Shown in pieces: positions 19,509 to 30,158 of a stretch of 64,000 bases of DNA (position 1 is its first letter; each line of letters begins with the position of its first letter). Location of the stretch: contig NC_090161.1 in the NCBI RefSeq assembly GCF_017916325.1, forward strand, positions 62,001 to 126,000, in the 5' to 3' direction. A model generated the notes under the pieces. That model saw only the letters and a list, made by a program, of their open reading frames with translations. It searched no databases and had not been told where the DNA came from. Position numbers and translations under genes: made by a program. Source of the DNA: Leishmania martiniquensis (lineage: Eukaryota > Euglenozoa > Kinetoplastea > Trypanosomatida > Trypanosomatidae).

Positions 19509-20370
19509 GCCAACAGGGTGGAGCGGCTGCGTTAAGTAGTGAGCGTGTTCTCGTGCGTGTGTCTCTGCCCAGCAGCAAAGGCCCCCCCTCTGGACTGAGG
19601 TCCGGGTGTGAAGCGGAGACGCCGACGTCGAGAGGGCGCAGGGCGCGATTTCCACGCCCACTCACTCAGAGAAAGAGAAGGCGTAAGGACGGCGATGTTG
19701 TTAGGGAGATGTCAGGTCACACACGGGTAGATGGCGCATTTCTGTACGGCGTGGGGGGGCCGCTCGGTGCACTAGCGCTCACGTACAGCGCAGTGGTTCC
19801 CGCACAGGTGACAACTCATCAGAGAGTCGACGAGTGTGTCGGGGAAAGCAGCTGAGATAAGAGGGAGTAAAAGAGAACGGCGGTGGAGACAGGCAAAGCA
19901 GCCAAGTCAACGCTGCAGTCTTCGTCCTCCTCACCCAATGCTCTCCTCCCCCCTTCTTTCCTGCCGGCGCCACTACCTCTTTTCAGTTTGGGCGGCAGTG
20001 TCGAGCAGGCCGACAGTACATCAGCAGTGGCCACTGCTGCCGCTGAGGCTTCTTTCATCCGCACGGGCGACATGACCTCCGGTCGCCCGCCGACTCCCTG
20101 CCGCAAACGCCCCGCAAAGCCGTGGGTGGCACCGCGAGGCACAATGAACAGAAAAGCGAAACGGAAAAAGAGGAGTCATCTGTACGACCCACAAAGGGAC
20201 AGAGAGAAGCAGAGGCGCCTACACGCGTGTGTGATGGGAGGGCCACACCAGCGCAGTGGCGGAGAGCCGCCCTCTCCATCTCCGCCTCGCTCGCTCAGCA
20301 ATGTCACTCTATTCGAGTGTGCATGTGTGTGTGTGTGTGGAAGGGGGGAAGAGCATCTTGCCCCCTCACG
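19509..20370. other. intergenic region
   Basis: No gene seen. A minus-strand pyrimidine stretch at 19667-19680 precedes an AG at 19666-19665, a plausible EngA acceptor. The right half should be the 3' UTR of the 198-aa gene and has a GT patch near 20325-20340. Confidence 0.55.
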
Positions 20371-20967
20371 CTACGTCTCACTCAGGTAGTGCTTCAGCTT
20401 TGTCGTCAGCATCGCCTTGGTAGCCGCATTTTTGGACAATGGCACACAGGCTTCTAGTAGATACGTGGCCGAGTCCTTGTGGCCGGGTAAAGCGTCGAGG
20501 ACGAGCTGAATGAGCTCTTCGTCGGGCGCCATCTTACACAGCTCGCGCCGCACTACTGTAACGATTGGACGTCCATCTGTCGAGTCGAAGCAGTTGGCCG
20601 CCAACATGGCCTTCACCGCTTCGCTGTCGACATGGTCGCACGCCGTCATGAAGAGCTCGTCGAGGTGCTCTGTCCGAATAGTGACAGGTGCGTCCGTCAT
20701 GAGTTCGAAAAGCGAGCCGAGAGGGAGCACAGAAGAGTGCATGATAGCCGTGCTCACAAGGATGGCGAGCTGGTGGTCACTCGCGTGTTTGGCGAACTCC
20801 ATCGTCGTCGCGGGGTCCCAGCAGCGCTCGACGAGGTCGACAAACATCATGTCATTCATGTTCTCCCCCACAAACTCGGGCTGCTGGAGGAGTTCCTTCA
20901 TCCTCTCTGCATTGTTGCTGCACAGGCACTCGTGCAGCTTCGCCTCAAAAGACTGCCGCTGACCCAT
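20371..20967 (-). CDS. hypothetical protein with possible N-myristoylation signal (198 aa)
   Basis: Not recognised. From the Met at 20967 the protein begins MGQRQSFEAK: Gly at position 2 and Ser at position 6, fitting the N-myristoylation consensus, so membrane attachment is plausible. The rest is acidic and helical, Leu/Met-rich, with a HEAT- or ankyrin-like rhythm (for example AERMKELLQQP, LIQLVLDALPG). The frame is open 23 codons further upstream; using that start would bury the myristoylation motif. The low complexity of the upstream part and the motif favour the shorter start. Confidence 0.72.
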   Translation of the reverse strand: MGQRQSFEAKLHECLCSNNAERMKELLQQPEFVGENMNDMMFVDLVERCWDPATTMEFAKHASDHQLAILVSTAIMHSSVLPLGSLFELMTDAPVTIRTEHLDELFMTACDHVDSEAVKAMLAANCFDSTDGRPIVTVVRRELCKMAPDEELIQLVLDALPGHKDSATYLLEACVPLSKNAATKAMLTTKLKHYLSET

Positions 20968-22053
20968 GGCGATGGTGACGCAGTTCAAAGAGTTCTCGAC
21001 GTGCGTAGTGACGTATGGATATTTGGCAGCGTTCACTGTTCCCCTTCACCACTCATCGCCGTCCGCGCACCGACAGCCCTCGCCCACTGTGCGCTGCAGA
21101 GGGGAAATGTGAAGGGGAGGGCACACAGACGAGCACCAGCACCGTACCGATCTCGGGATGGCTCCGTATCTTCCGGACTATCACGTGGTGAGTGCAAAGG
21201 CGGCGAACACTGACACTCGTGTATGCGTGGAAGCGGCAGATTAGCTTTTCCTGTTGGGAAGGGGGGAGGGGCGGGGTGAGGGAAATGGGAGAGAGCGATT
21301 TCGCTGTGTGCGATGTGCACTCGGGAACGCGAAGAGAAGGGCCCGATAAGCCGGTGCCCGTCAGGAACAGAAGAGGCGAAAGACGCGGCAGAGGCTGCGT
21401 CGCAGAGAAAGCAGAGCGAGTCGTTGCATACACCACCCACAGGTTTCGGAATCCGCTGTGATGGGGGGGGCGCTCTCGGAAGCGCATGTCCGTGTCACTG
21501 CAAAACTGGACGAATGGGCACTTCCGTGTTACGTTAACCAACAGCGTGGCAAGAGGAGCAGCTTCAGGGGGGGTGAGGAGAGGAGCAAAGCCGCCTGAGA
21601 AGCGGAAGGACACGTCACACACTACTGCAGGCCTACAGCCTCAGCCTGGTGATATTCCTTCGTGGCGGCCTTCGCTCCACCGAGGCGTGGTGCCAGCACC
21701 ATAGCGCATGCGTCAGGTACCGCTCCAGTGCGCATCTTTGGCTCACGCAGCGTTTTCGCTCCTCGTCAGTGTGGCCGTGGCGGCGGCAACGAAAAGGTGT
21801 ATGAATGCCGAAGAGACGCCCAACGAAAGTCCGCACACCACATAAAACAAGGCAGTCACAGGCGCTTCATCCAGACCTATGCGCGCGCCTGCCCTCGCGC
21901 AAGTTGGGCAGTGCCTGAAAGCACGTTCACGGCTTGTGGGCAACTGAGCGCATCCGCAAAGAGGCCCTCAAGGCCGCCCACCATGTCACAGACTCACGGC
22001 ACAGCGCGCCGTCCACCCTGCCACCCAGCGCACGCTGACCCTCTCACTGACGT
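20968..22053. other. intergenic region, 3' UTR of cleavage-factor gene
   Basis: About 1.1 kb without a credible gene. Short Arg/Pro-rich frames occur on both strands. A possible weak repeat remnant around 21640-21720 was not strong enough to annotate. Confidence 0.55.
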
Positions 22054-22845
22054 TCAATACTCGGTGCTGCAGTAGTTGATGAGCACCCGCGATAGGAGCA
22101 CCGGCAGATTCGCGATGATGGGGCCGTACTTGCCAGAGTTATCGTAGAGGTCGAACAACGGAGCGGCCACAAGCTCGACCCCTTCCTGTACCACGCTGAA
22201 GTACACCGTCGGCTCAAGGTGTACAAGGTGAATGGTGCGCACCTCCCGCACGCTGCTTGCGGCGATGTGCGCAGGTACGTACGGGTACATGAGCGGCGTG
22301 AAATGCGGTCGATACCACGTCGCCAGCGCCTCCCCGACCCGGAAACAGCTGCCCGCCTTGGTCGCGGTGTGTGTCACGCCAACATCGACGACTGTGTCGG
22401 AGCTGCCGGTGTTCCCACCGGCGGGCGCCGCGGCGGGCGCCTTTGCCTCGTTCAGCAAGTGGCGGCCCAACTTGCGCAGTAGGCAGCTCTCTTCCGCTTC
22501 CCCACGACGACATCGACCGCCCGGCAGGCGATATGTCACCTCTGCATTCGTGTTGGACGGTGGTACGGTGCGCATGCCGTCCGCGTCACGAGTTCTCGCA
22601 TTGATCTGCTTCATGAGGAGAACATGGGGATGGCGATGGAGATGGACCAGCAGTACGCCCTCGACGGAGTGAACGCACGACTCCTCCTCGCATCGCTTCT
22701 TCAAGCTTAGCAACTTCTCGATGGCGCTCTTGGGCCGTAGTGAAGCGGAGCTGTTGGACACGCCGCCGTGGGTGTGAGGGGCATCCGCAGAGGTCTGAGT
22801 GTAGTTTTCCACAGGGTAGACGTCCAACTTTGTCTTGAGGGACAT
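22054..22845 (-). CDS. NUDT21: pre-mRNA cleavage factor I 25 kDa subunit-like (CFIm25/NUDT21)
   Basis: 263 aa against about 227 in human CFIm25. Family landmarks in order: VYPVENYT near the N terminus, VEGVLLVHLHRHPHVLLM, RLPGGR, a Nudix-like helix without the full catalytic Glu set, WYRPHFTP, YPYVPAHI, VAAPLFDLYDN, and YGPIIANLPVLLSR. CFIm25 is a catalytically inactive Nudix protein that recognises UGUA elements and supports 3'-end processing. In kinetoplastids, polyadenylation is coupled to trans-splicing of the next gene. Gly/Ala-rich insertions (about 130-150) account for the extra length. A splice acceptor 31 nt upstream supports this start. Confidence 0.92.
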   Translation of the reverse strand: MSLKTKLDVYPVENYTQTSADAPHTHGGVSNSSASLRPKSAIEKLLSLKKRCEEESCVHSVEGVLLVHLHRHPHVLLMKQINARTRDADGMRTVPPSNTNAEVTYRLPGGRCRRGEAEESCLLRKLGRHLLNEAKAPAAAPAGGNTGSSDTVVDVGVTHTATKAGSCFRVGEALATWYRPHFTPLMYPYVPAHIAASSVREVRTIHLVHLEPTVYFSVVQEGVELVAAPLFDLYDNSGKYGPIIANLPVLLSRVLINYCSTEY

Positions 22846-22876
22846 TCGCGCACCTGTGCGGCGAGCTCACATATGC

Positions 22877-22940
22877 CTGCAGGCGTTTATATGAAAGACG
22901 TGCGGAGGCGCGCAGAGTAGAGGGGATAGGGCAGAGAGGG
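22877..22940 (-). promoter_or_regulatory. predicted trans-splice acceptor, CFIm25-like mRNA
   Basis: Minus strand: C/T-rich 22940-22913, then no AG until CCTGCAGGC-type context with AG at 22878-22877, 31 nt upstream of the ATG. Confidence 0.5.
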
Positions 22941-23016
22941 GGCACACAAGTGCAAACACAAGAGCGCCACAGTCGAGCAGGATCCGCACTAGAGTGTGTG
23001 CTTAATAAAGGACGTA

Positions 23017-23033
23017 TGTGTGTGTGTGTGTGT
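23017..23033. repeat. (GT)n microsatellite
   Basis: Uninterrupted alternating TG/GT run in intergenic DNA. Confidence 0.85.
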
Positions 23034-23662
23034 TCGCGTGTAAAGGAGTGAAGCGTTTGGGTATTGTTGGGGGGGGGAAGTGTCGTTGCGAGAGTGGCGA
23101 CTCAACGCCGGTGCGCACTTCGCTAGGCAGCAGTGCTTTGCCAAGTGACGGGCCGAACGACAAACAGCGGTGCCCTCGTCGTCGTTCGCTCACCCCTCCT
23201 GCGAAATGGAGAGGTATTGATGAGCAGAGAGCGAAGACACACTGCCCACAGTCGGGGGGAGGGGGGTGGCAGGGGTGTCACCGCTACACTGATACGGCAA
23301 GGAAAGCGGATATGCCGGATTTTCCACAAAAGGTTCTTCCCGTGGTGAGGCGCGCCGTTGCGCCATTCGGGTAGGACGAGCCGCACAGCAGACGAGAGGA
23401 GGAAAAACGCGGCGACAGACAGAGAGAGAAAGCGAGACCACTGGTGGCGCCACGTACAGCTCTGCAACCCTTTCACACGGTAAGCTGAGAGAGCGTGGTA
23501 AATGTCCCAGCAGCAGGTAAGGGGTGGATAGGCCGTAGCACGTGCGGCATCTAACACGGCCAACTCCCTAATCAGGTACACGCGCGCAACACTTCCCTAT
23601 TCGCCGCGTTCCCTCGATTCGCACAGCCACGAGCACCCCATACACTCCCTCTTCCCATACCC

Positions 23663-26311
23663 TCAGTGGGCCCGCTCACTAAGCAGATAGCGGCCAATGT
23701 GGGCACCATCCCGGGCGGCCCACGCCGCATTGCACAACAAGCCTTCCACGCCCTGTTGAAATGTCCTTCGAGTGCGCGACTGCATTTCTGCAGGCAGCCC
23801 GTCAAAGAAACGACGCAGCGGTTCCACCAGAGTCTCGTCGCAGCCGTACTCCAACAGCTTCAGCATCCTCGCGAGCAGCAGCGGCGGCGCTTTCTGCGCC
23901 AGACGCGGCCACTTGTCGATGAGCTGCTCGGCAAAGAAGCGCTGCACCCCCGCCGATTCCGCCAAGCCATGCATCACCGTGAGCATGCCCTGACTACTCA
24001 CCGCGTCCGACAAGAGGTATTCCATGACCTCCGGCACGTCCGTAGAGGGCTCCGCCACCGCCGCTAGCGCACCGAGGTATTGCGTCCGCTCCTCCGCATA
24101 GGCGGTTTTGGCAATGAGACCCTTCACCTCGTCCATCGCCACCATCCCGTTGGTGTTGATATGCACAGCGTACACGTGGCCGAGCATGTCGGTCGGAATA
24201 GCGCTTGTGGTGCGTTTTTCGTACAGGTCCCTGGCCGCCGCGACGGCCTCAGCATTGTTGCACGCGAGCAGTCGAGAGAAGATCAGAAGACGTACTTGTT
24301 GAGTTCGGTGGCTGTCTCCGTGGCGCGTCTGCAGCCCCAGTCGCTGTATTGCCGGTGTGTAGAGGCGATCGCAGAAGCTGTCAAGAGCGGCGCGCACCTC
24401 TCCTGAGCTGCTGGCAAGGATGCTGCGCAAACTCTTCTCGAACTGGGCCACCGCGCACCACACCGTGTAATCTTCCTCGCTGTGGTAGTGGGAGAGGAGC
24501 TCCATGGTCTGCACCGTGTCGCAGTAGCCGCCGCGTGCAAAGGCGCCATAGTCCGCGAGGAGGGAGTATCGGTCCGTGCCATTGATCATCTTCGCAGTGA
24601 GCGGGACGAGGAGCCTGTGCAGCGTCGTCTCCGTGTACAGCACACGGCAGAAGGCAATCTGGTCGCAGTTCACTTTCACCCAGAAGGCCCCCTCGAGCGG
24701 GATGGTCATGGTGCGCTCGGTGAGCACGATGGGCCGAGTATCGACCACGCCATCCGCGTTTTCGTACGCGTAGTACATCGGGATCTTCCACAGCGTCGCC
24801 TCCTCGACCGGCGTCACTCCTTCCACCATGAGGAAGCGTCGCTGCGTCAGTGCGAGTGTACCAGCTGCGGCATTGTGTGTGGCCTGCAGATATGGGCACC
24901 CCTGCACCTTTGTCCAGGTGTGAAGAACCTCTTTCAAGTTCGGCGCTGAGGGGCCGGAGAGGGCCTCCCAAAGCTGTAGCGACGTGGCGGCTGCGTATGC
25001 GTAGCGGGACAGGTAGTCCACCAACCCGCTCTGGAATCCCACCTCGCCAATGAACTTCGCTGTCATGCGCAGCACCATCGCTCCCTTCGAGTAGCTGATG
25101 GCATCAAAGATGCCGTCCACCTCTCGCACCTCCACCACCGGCAGCTCAATCGGGTGCGAGGAGTGCAGTGCGTCCAACTGGAAGGCGCGGTTGCCCTCGT
25201 CGTACACGAACTGCGCGTCCGCGAGCCACTCTGGAAAGATTTTGTGCACTGCCCACGTCGCCATGTAGGTGGCAAAGGACTCGTTCAGCCACAGGTCGGA
25301 CCACCAAGCCATGGTCGCCAAGTTGCCGAACCACTAATGCGCCAGCTCATGCACCACCACCATCGCGATACGCTCCATCTGTGCGGCGCTCGCCTCTGCT
25401 GTGGCCAGCAGTGTCTGCTCGCGGAACGTGATGCAGCCCCAGTTCTCCATCGCCCCAAAAGCAAACTTAGGAAGAGCGACGAGGTCCAGCTTTGGAAAGA
25501 CGTACGGGCATTGAAAGTACTCTTCATAGAGTGGCAGCACTCGCGCAGCCACTTTCAGCGCAAATTCTGCCTGCTGAATCTTGCCGCGCGGGGTAACGGC
25601 ACGGATGGCGATGGAGGAGAGCGATGTTAGGACGCCACCCTGCTCAGCCGCTGCGGCAGCGCTTCGTGGCACCGTCACCTCCGCCGTCTCCAGCTCTCCT
25701 ATTACCCAGGCAACGAGGTAGGTAGACATGGCCATGGCAGGGCGGAATGCCCAACGTTTCAGGCCGTCCGGCAGCTGCACCACCTCGCATGGTGCACCGT
25801 TGCTCCACACCCGCAACTTGGCAGGAACGGTGATGTCGAGGGCGAACGTCGCCTTGACGGCGGGCTCATCCCAGCACGGAAAGACGCGGCGGGCTTCCGC
25901 AGGGCACATCTGCGTCGCCCCCACGCACGTCTCACCCTCGTACGTGTAGTGACTGCGGTAGAAAGCGAAGAGGTTATCGCTGATAGACGCGGTATAGCGA
26001 AAACGCAGCTGGGCAGCATTGCTGACCGCACGATCCACCTGCAAGACTATTTGCTGATCGTCCGTCAACTCCACGACGCTCTGCAGAGTCACGGGAGCAC
26101 CGTCACAGCCATCACCGACGGTGGCGTGCACTGACACTTCAGAAAAGGAGAGCCCCACCGCATTCAGAACGAATTCGCGTGTCGGCTCAGCAATGCACAC
26201 GTCGATCGTCACCTCCGCCGCGAAGGCAGCCCGCTCAAGATCTGGGAAGAGGGCAATGTGATAGTGCGCCGGTCGAACATTACTCGGTAGCACGCGGCGA
26301 GTAGCGACCAT
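23663..26311 (-). pseudogene. M1-family metallo-aminopeptidase interrupted by a TAG codon in the zinc motif
   Basis: The reading frame spans 883 codons with a single interruption, TAG at 25336-25334 (codon 326). Upstream are the N-terminal beta domain and the substrate motif GAMENWG. HELAH (321-325) is followed by the stop, then WFGN and WLNE, whose Glu344 is the third zinc ligand. M1 enzymes have Gln directly after HELAH, so the codon was most likely CAG and one C-to-T change made TAG. Downstream, the catalytic Tyr segment (DAISYSKGAM) and the helical C-terminal domain are intact to the TGA at 23663. Full length matches puromycin-sensitive-type aminopeptidases. The codon-326 product would lack a zinc ligand and the C-terminal domain, so it should be inactive. 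Alternatives are stop readthrough, a very recent pseudogene, or a base error in the assembly. Confidence 0.88.
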
Positions 26312-27203
26312 GACAGTCGACAGAAGGTGCACGTATCGAGAGACGGGAGAGCGATGATCTGATGCGAGGAGCGCTGCTGCACCGCGTCGAGCTTCACCCG
26401 TGCCTGAGATTGTGGCGCAGTGCGCAGCGGTTCCTACGCAGCGAGAAAGCGCGCGGGGCACAGGCAAACACTTCAGAGAGCCCAAGTGCAGTGCGTCTTG
26501 GAACGGGCGTCAGTGTGCAGTGCGGAGAGGGGTTGCTGTTGGAAGTGCGGGACGCAAAGATGGAAAAGGGGTGAGCACCGGAGCGTGAGAGATGATGCGA
26601 CGGCGCGCACGAGGAAGCACCCACCCGCCCACACACTGCTGACGCGGGGGCGGTGCGCGATGCACATGTTGTGTGAAAACAGGAAGGAAAGGTGGCGAAG
26701 GGTGCAACACGCGCACCCATCCAGAGGAAAAGAAAGCGCCACGGTGGAGAGGAGAGAGCTGACACACCATTGCGCCATGCTGGAGGTGTCCTCCGTACCC
26801 GATAGCTGCGCGGCGTACGTTTTTTCAGTCCACCCTCGCTGCCACATCCCCTATTCCCTTCACTGCTGCCGTCCGCCCCAAAAGAGAGAGGTGCAGCAGC
26901 GAAAAAGCAGGCGGAGAGGGGAGGATGCGGCCGAGGGAGATGGCCCTTCGCTACGGCACCAAGTCGTTTCAGACACTGCGCGCGTGTGCGGAGCAAAAAA
27001 AGAAGAGCCGCCGTTAGAGCACCTCAGCCCCGAAAAAAAAAAAGAACTGCAGGAGCGCTGCGGTGCCAGAGAAAAAGTGCTGCGCTGTCACGCTGTAGAG
27101 AAGAGGTGCAACACTCGAAAAAAAAGAACAGTGGCATCATGTGTCGCGTGAGCGAAAGGCAGAACGCGCAGGTCGCTTCCATTGCGCCACGCAGGGGGCG
27201 CTG
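26312..27203. other. intergenic region
   Basis: No gene seen. Purine-rich on the plus strand with A-runs near 26995, 27035 and 27118. It holds the 5' flank of the aminopeptidase and the 3' UTR of the ankyrin-PFK-2 gene. Confidence 0.55.
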
Positions 27204-29234
27204 TCATGTAGACAGCTCCATCTCGCTCTGCAGTATCGCATCGACGGCATCAGAGAGGCAAATAAGCTCCGCGACACGGTTCACGCCAACCATGCGGATC
27301 TTGATGACATGCTCAAAGGGGATTTCGATTTTGAACGCGTTCTGTGGCGCAACGATGTTGTCGCCGTCCGTCACGAAGTATGAGTAGAGGCCCTGCAGGA
27401 GGTGGAGGTGAGAAGCAACGAGCACTGGGGTGGTGCTGGCTTGGATATCGTGGATTTGGGGCTCGAGCCGTGCGTTGAAGACTTGGTGAATGCACTCGCC
27501 GTTAGGCCACGCTGTGTAGTACGGGTCGGCCTTCATAGACTGCAGTGTATTCGGCATGGTGCGCAGGACGTCGGAGAGCAGCTGCCCTTCACAGTCGCCG
27601 TGGTTGATATCGTCAAGGGTGGGGAAGTATAAGACACGGCAGCGAAAAGGGGGATTCCCGTCCGCTGGCCCCAACGCAGGGGACGAAGTGGGCCAGTGCT
27701 TAATGGACTCCTCGGCGAAGTAGTGCACCGTCTGCGTGCACCGCTTGGCGCAGCTTGTCATGACCGTCAAGGCCATCGTCGACGGAATTTCTTGTTGGAA
27801 GTACCGAAAGAGGGCGCGGCTGTAGGCGCGGCCACGTGTGGTGAGGCGTGAGTTGCCGCCGATGCGCTCGTTCAGCAGGTCGACGTACTCACCGGCGCGC
27901 GTCAGATATAAATTCATGGGAGTGTGACTAAGGTTGTGCAGCATGAAGGCCAGACGACTTGGCATCCAGCCGGAGATCATGTTAAGCGAGTAGGTCTGCG
28001 TATCCTCAATACGAATGTAAGACATGTTGCAGTCGACGAGAGGATTGAGTGTCCGGTAAACCGCCTCGTGTTGTCTCATCAATGCGTAGTAGCGGTCTAC
28101 AAAGTCCTCCGGCGCGTTCGGGAACATTTCCTTCGAGCGTAGGATGTTGCGATGGATCGACTCCTTATTGTTGTTCACCACCTCCACAAAAACGACGCGC
28201 GTCATGTTGATGCGGCGCGTGTCGCGAATGGCGCGCAGCAGGAGCTGGCGCCGTGCGTGCGTTGTTTGGGTGCCATTGAGGATCGCAACACCGCTAGTCT
28301 TCCAGACGTACGCGGTGAGGTCGTGAGCCAGCTCTTTGGCGATTCGAGACTCGAGGTCCGCCACGGCGGCTGGCGACGACGCCTCGGTGCCGGCGTTGCT
28401 GACCGCCCTCTCTGTCATGGCCCGCTCGACTCGACGGCGGCACACCTGGTGCGAGAAAATTCTGCTCGTCAGCCCGTTCCACTGGAAGTATCGGCGAATT
28501 TGCTCCGCCACATACGTCTTGCCGCGCCCGGGCAGCCCCACCATGATGACAATGAGAGATCCGAGCATGGGCTGCGGAACGGCGGAGAAGTCTGGCTGCT
28601 GCATCGACACAGGCGACGTTTCGAAAGACGATGGATGCCCAGTAAGAGAGTCAGGCACCGCGTTCGCTGTCGAACTGAAGTAGCCCGAGAGTGCTTGAGC
28701 AACGTCACCGAATCCGTTCTCTTCCGCGACATCAAGAGGAGTGTTGCCGTCGCGATCCACCAGCGACGCATCGGCGCCGAATTCAAGCAGCAACGTCACT
28801 ACGGAAAGGCGACCGTTCATGCACGCAATGTGCAACAGAGTGCTCCCGTCGTAGTCTCGACTATTGGGATCGGCGCCGCCGCTCAGCAGAATTCGGGCGC
28901 CGGCGGCGTCGCCGGAGGCCGCAAGCTGACACAGTTCAACGGTCAGCATGTGCAGCACGACGGGGTCAACGACATCCTCATTGATGAGGCCGGGCTGGTC
29001 GGCCGCGTCGAGGCCGACAGCTTTGCTATCACTTCCCTCCAACGCCTCAAGGCGCTCATCAATACGTGCGATCTCCTCTTGAATCATGGCCATGCGCTGA
29101 AAGGAAATGGGCCTCTGGCGCCGCTTCCTCGAGGCCTCCGCGCCAACGAGGGGCTGTGAAACGAGCGCTGGGCTTGCGGTCACCATGCCCAGCGTGGGAG
29201 ACGCCTCCGACATGGCTATGCGGACTTGTGTCAC
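27204..29234 (-). CDS. ankyrin-repeat 6-phosphofructo-2-kinase/fructose-2,6-bisphosphatase-like protein
   Basis: 676 aa. An N-terminal region with a short coiled coil (about 43-66) is followed by about three ankyrin repeats (95-185), a PFK-2 domain with Walker A GLPGRGKTY at 233-241 and TTHARR at 324-329, and a phosphoglycerate-mutase-like FBPase-2 domain (about 440-670). Two changes stand out. The FBPase-2 catalytic RHGE reads RAGE at 446-449, so the phospho-accepting His is Ala447. The PFK-2 DATNTT-type motif reads NGTQTT, with Asn320 where the catalytic Asp is expected. Trypanosomatids carry several such isoforms, some with only one working activity (established). Fructose 2,6-bisphosphate activates pyruvate kinase in these parasites. 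A regulatory or pseudoenzyme role is inferred. An alternative start lies at codon 8. Confidence 0.9.
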   Translation of the reverse strand: MTQVRIAMSEASPTLGMVTASPALVSQPLVGAEASRKRRQRPISFQRMAMIQEEIARIDERLEALEGSDSKAVGLDAADQPGLINEDVVDPVVLHMLTVELCQLAASGDAAGARILLSGGADPNSRDYDGSTLLHIACMNGRLSVVTLLLEFGADASLVDRDGNTPLDVAEENGFGDVAQALSGYFSSTANAVPDSLTGHPSSFETSPVSMQQPDFSAVPQPMLGSLIVIMVGLPGRGKTYVAEQIRRYFQWNGLTSRIFSHQVCRRRVERAMTERAVSNAGTEASSPAAVADLESRIAKELAHDLTAYVWKTSGVAILNGTQTTHARRQLLLRAIRDTRRINMTRVVFVEVVNNNKESIHRNILRSKEMFPNAPEDFVDRYYALMRQHEAVYRTLNPLVDCNMSYIRIEDTQTYSLNMISGWMPSRLAFMLHNLSHTPMNLYLTRAGEYVDLLNERIGGNSRLTTRGRAYSRALFRYFQQEIPSTMALTVMTSCAKRCTQTVHYFAEESIKHWPTSSPALGPADGNPPFRCRVLYFPTLDDINHGDCEGQLLSDVLRTMPNTLQSMKADPYYTAWPNGECIHQVFNARLEPQIHDIQASTTPVLVASHLHLLQGLYSYFVTDGDNIVAPQNAFKIEIPFEHVIKIRMVGVNRVAELICLSDAVDAILQSEMELST

Positions 29235-30158
29235 TCTGTCGAGCGAACGCGAACCGGCCGCAGCGGCGTGCTTGAAACGATAGTGCAGAGGGGGGTAGCT
29301 AGGCCTCTAGGAAGCGAAGGTTGCGCGCCTCCCGTTCAGCACCGCACGGACGCCCATGTAAGCCCAAGCGCAATGGCCGCCAAGCGGGGGAAGAGGTTGA
29401 GGCGCACACAAGGGGAGGGAGGGGAGGAGAAGAGATCGGTACGGTGAATATCATTGTCGATGGCGGCGACCACCCCTGGCTTGTAAGCGGAGGCGGGCTG
29501 CGCGCAAGGGGCGGAAATGACGGCCGGGTAGAAAAGACTCGTCGGCCATCAGCACGCGGAGCAGTCTGAGAGACGGCGCGCATCGCTTCATGCAATGCGA
29601 GACACAAATCATAGACGACCTTTGATGAAGAAAAAAAGGAGGAGGGGTGGCACGCTGAGGTGCGTGTCGCCTTTCGCGTCGGCAGGCGCTGGTGCTGCAA
29701 AAGCGGCTCCTTCATCGGTCCACACTCCCACAGCGCGTTCCTGCACGGGTTAGTTCCCCGCGGCGTGTGGAAGACTACAAACGTGTTTTCGAGCTATGAT
29801 GAGGACGAAACGCCTCAGAGACGCTGTGTTCGTGTGAGAGGGTGTCGGTGACGTCGTCTCAGTGCCGCTTGAAGTACAGTTTATTCCTGGCAGAGGAAGG
29901 CGAGGTGCACCCTTACGGATGCGCTCCCTCCACCCACCCCTCTCTGGCAAGCAAGCACACCAGCATCACAGGGCATGTGGATGGATGGAGGCTACCCGCT
30001 TCCACAAAACTGCCACACTCGGCAGCACTGCACCGCCTCGACCCCACCCCACCCCCTGTTGCCTCACCCCCGGGGATGCGCCCCCTGCCCAATGGCCCAC
30101 ACAACAGTAGACGATAACCGAACGAGATAAACGCGGGCCACGTGAGATGCGGCTTGCC
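29235..30158. other. intergenic region
   Basis: No gene seen. Plus-strand purine-rich stretches near 29410-29440 and 29625-29650 and C-rich sequence around 29930-30090. It holds the 5' flank of the ankyrin-PFK-2 gene and the 3' UTR of DHCH1. Confidence 0.55.

Larger units (their letters stand above)
22846..23662. other. intergenic region
   Basis: No gene seen. It contains a (GT)n tract at 23017-23033 and the 3' UTR of the M1 aminopeptidase locus. Confidence 0.55.

Noticed and set aside
28152..29159. A 335-codon plus-strand frame opposite the ankyrin-PFK-2 gene
   Set aside because: Antisense shadow of a real gene in GC-rich DNA; no recognisable domain.
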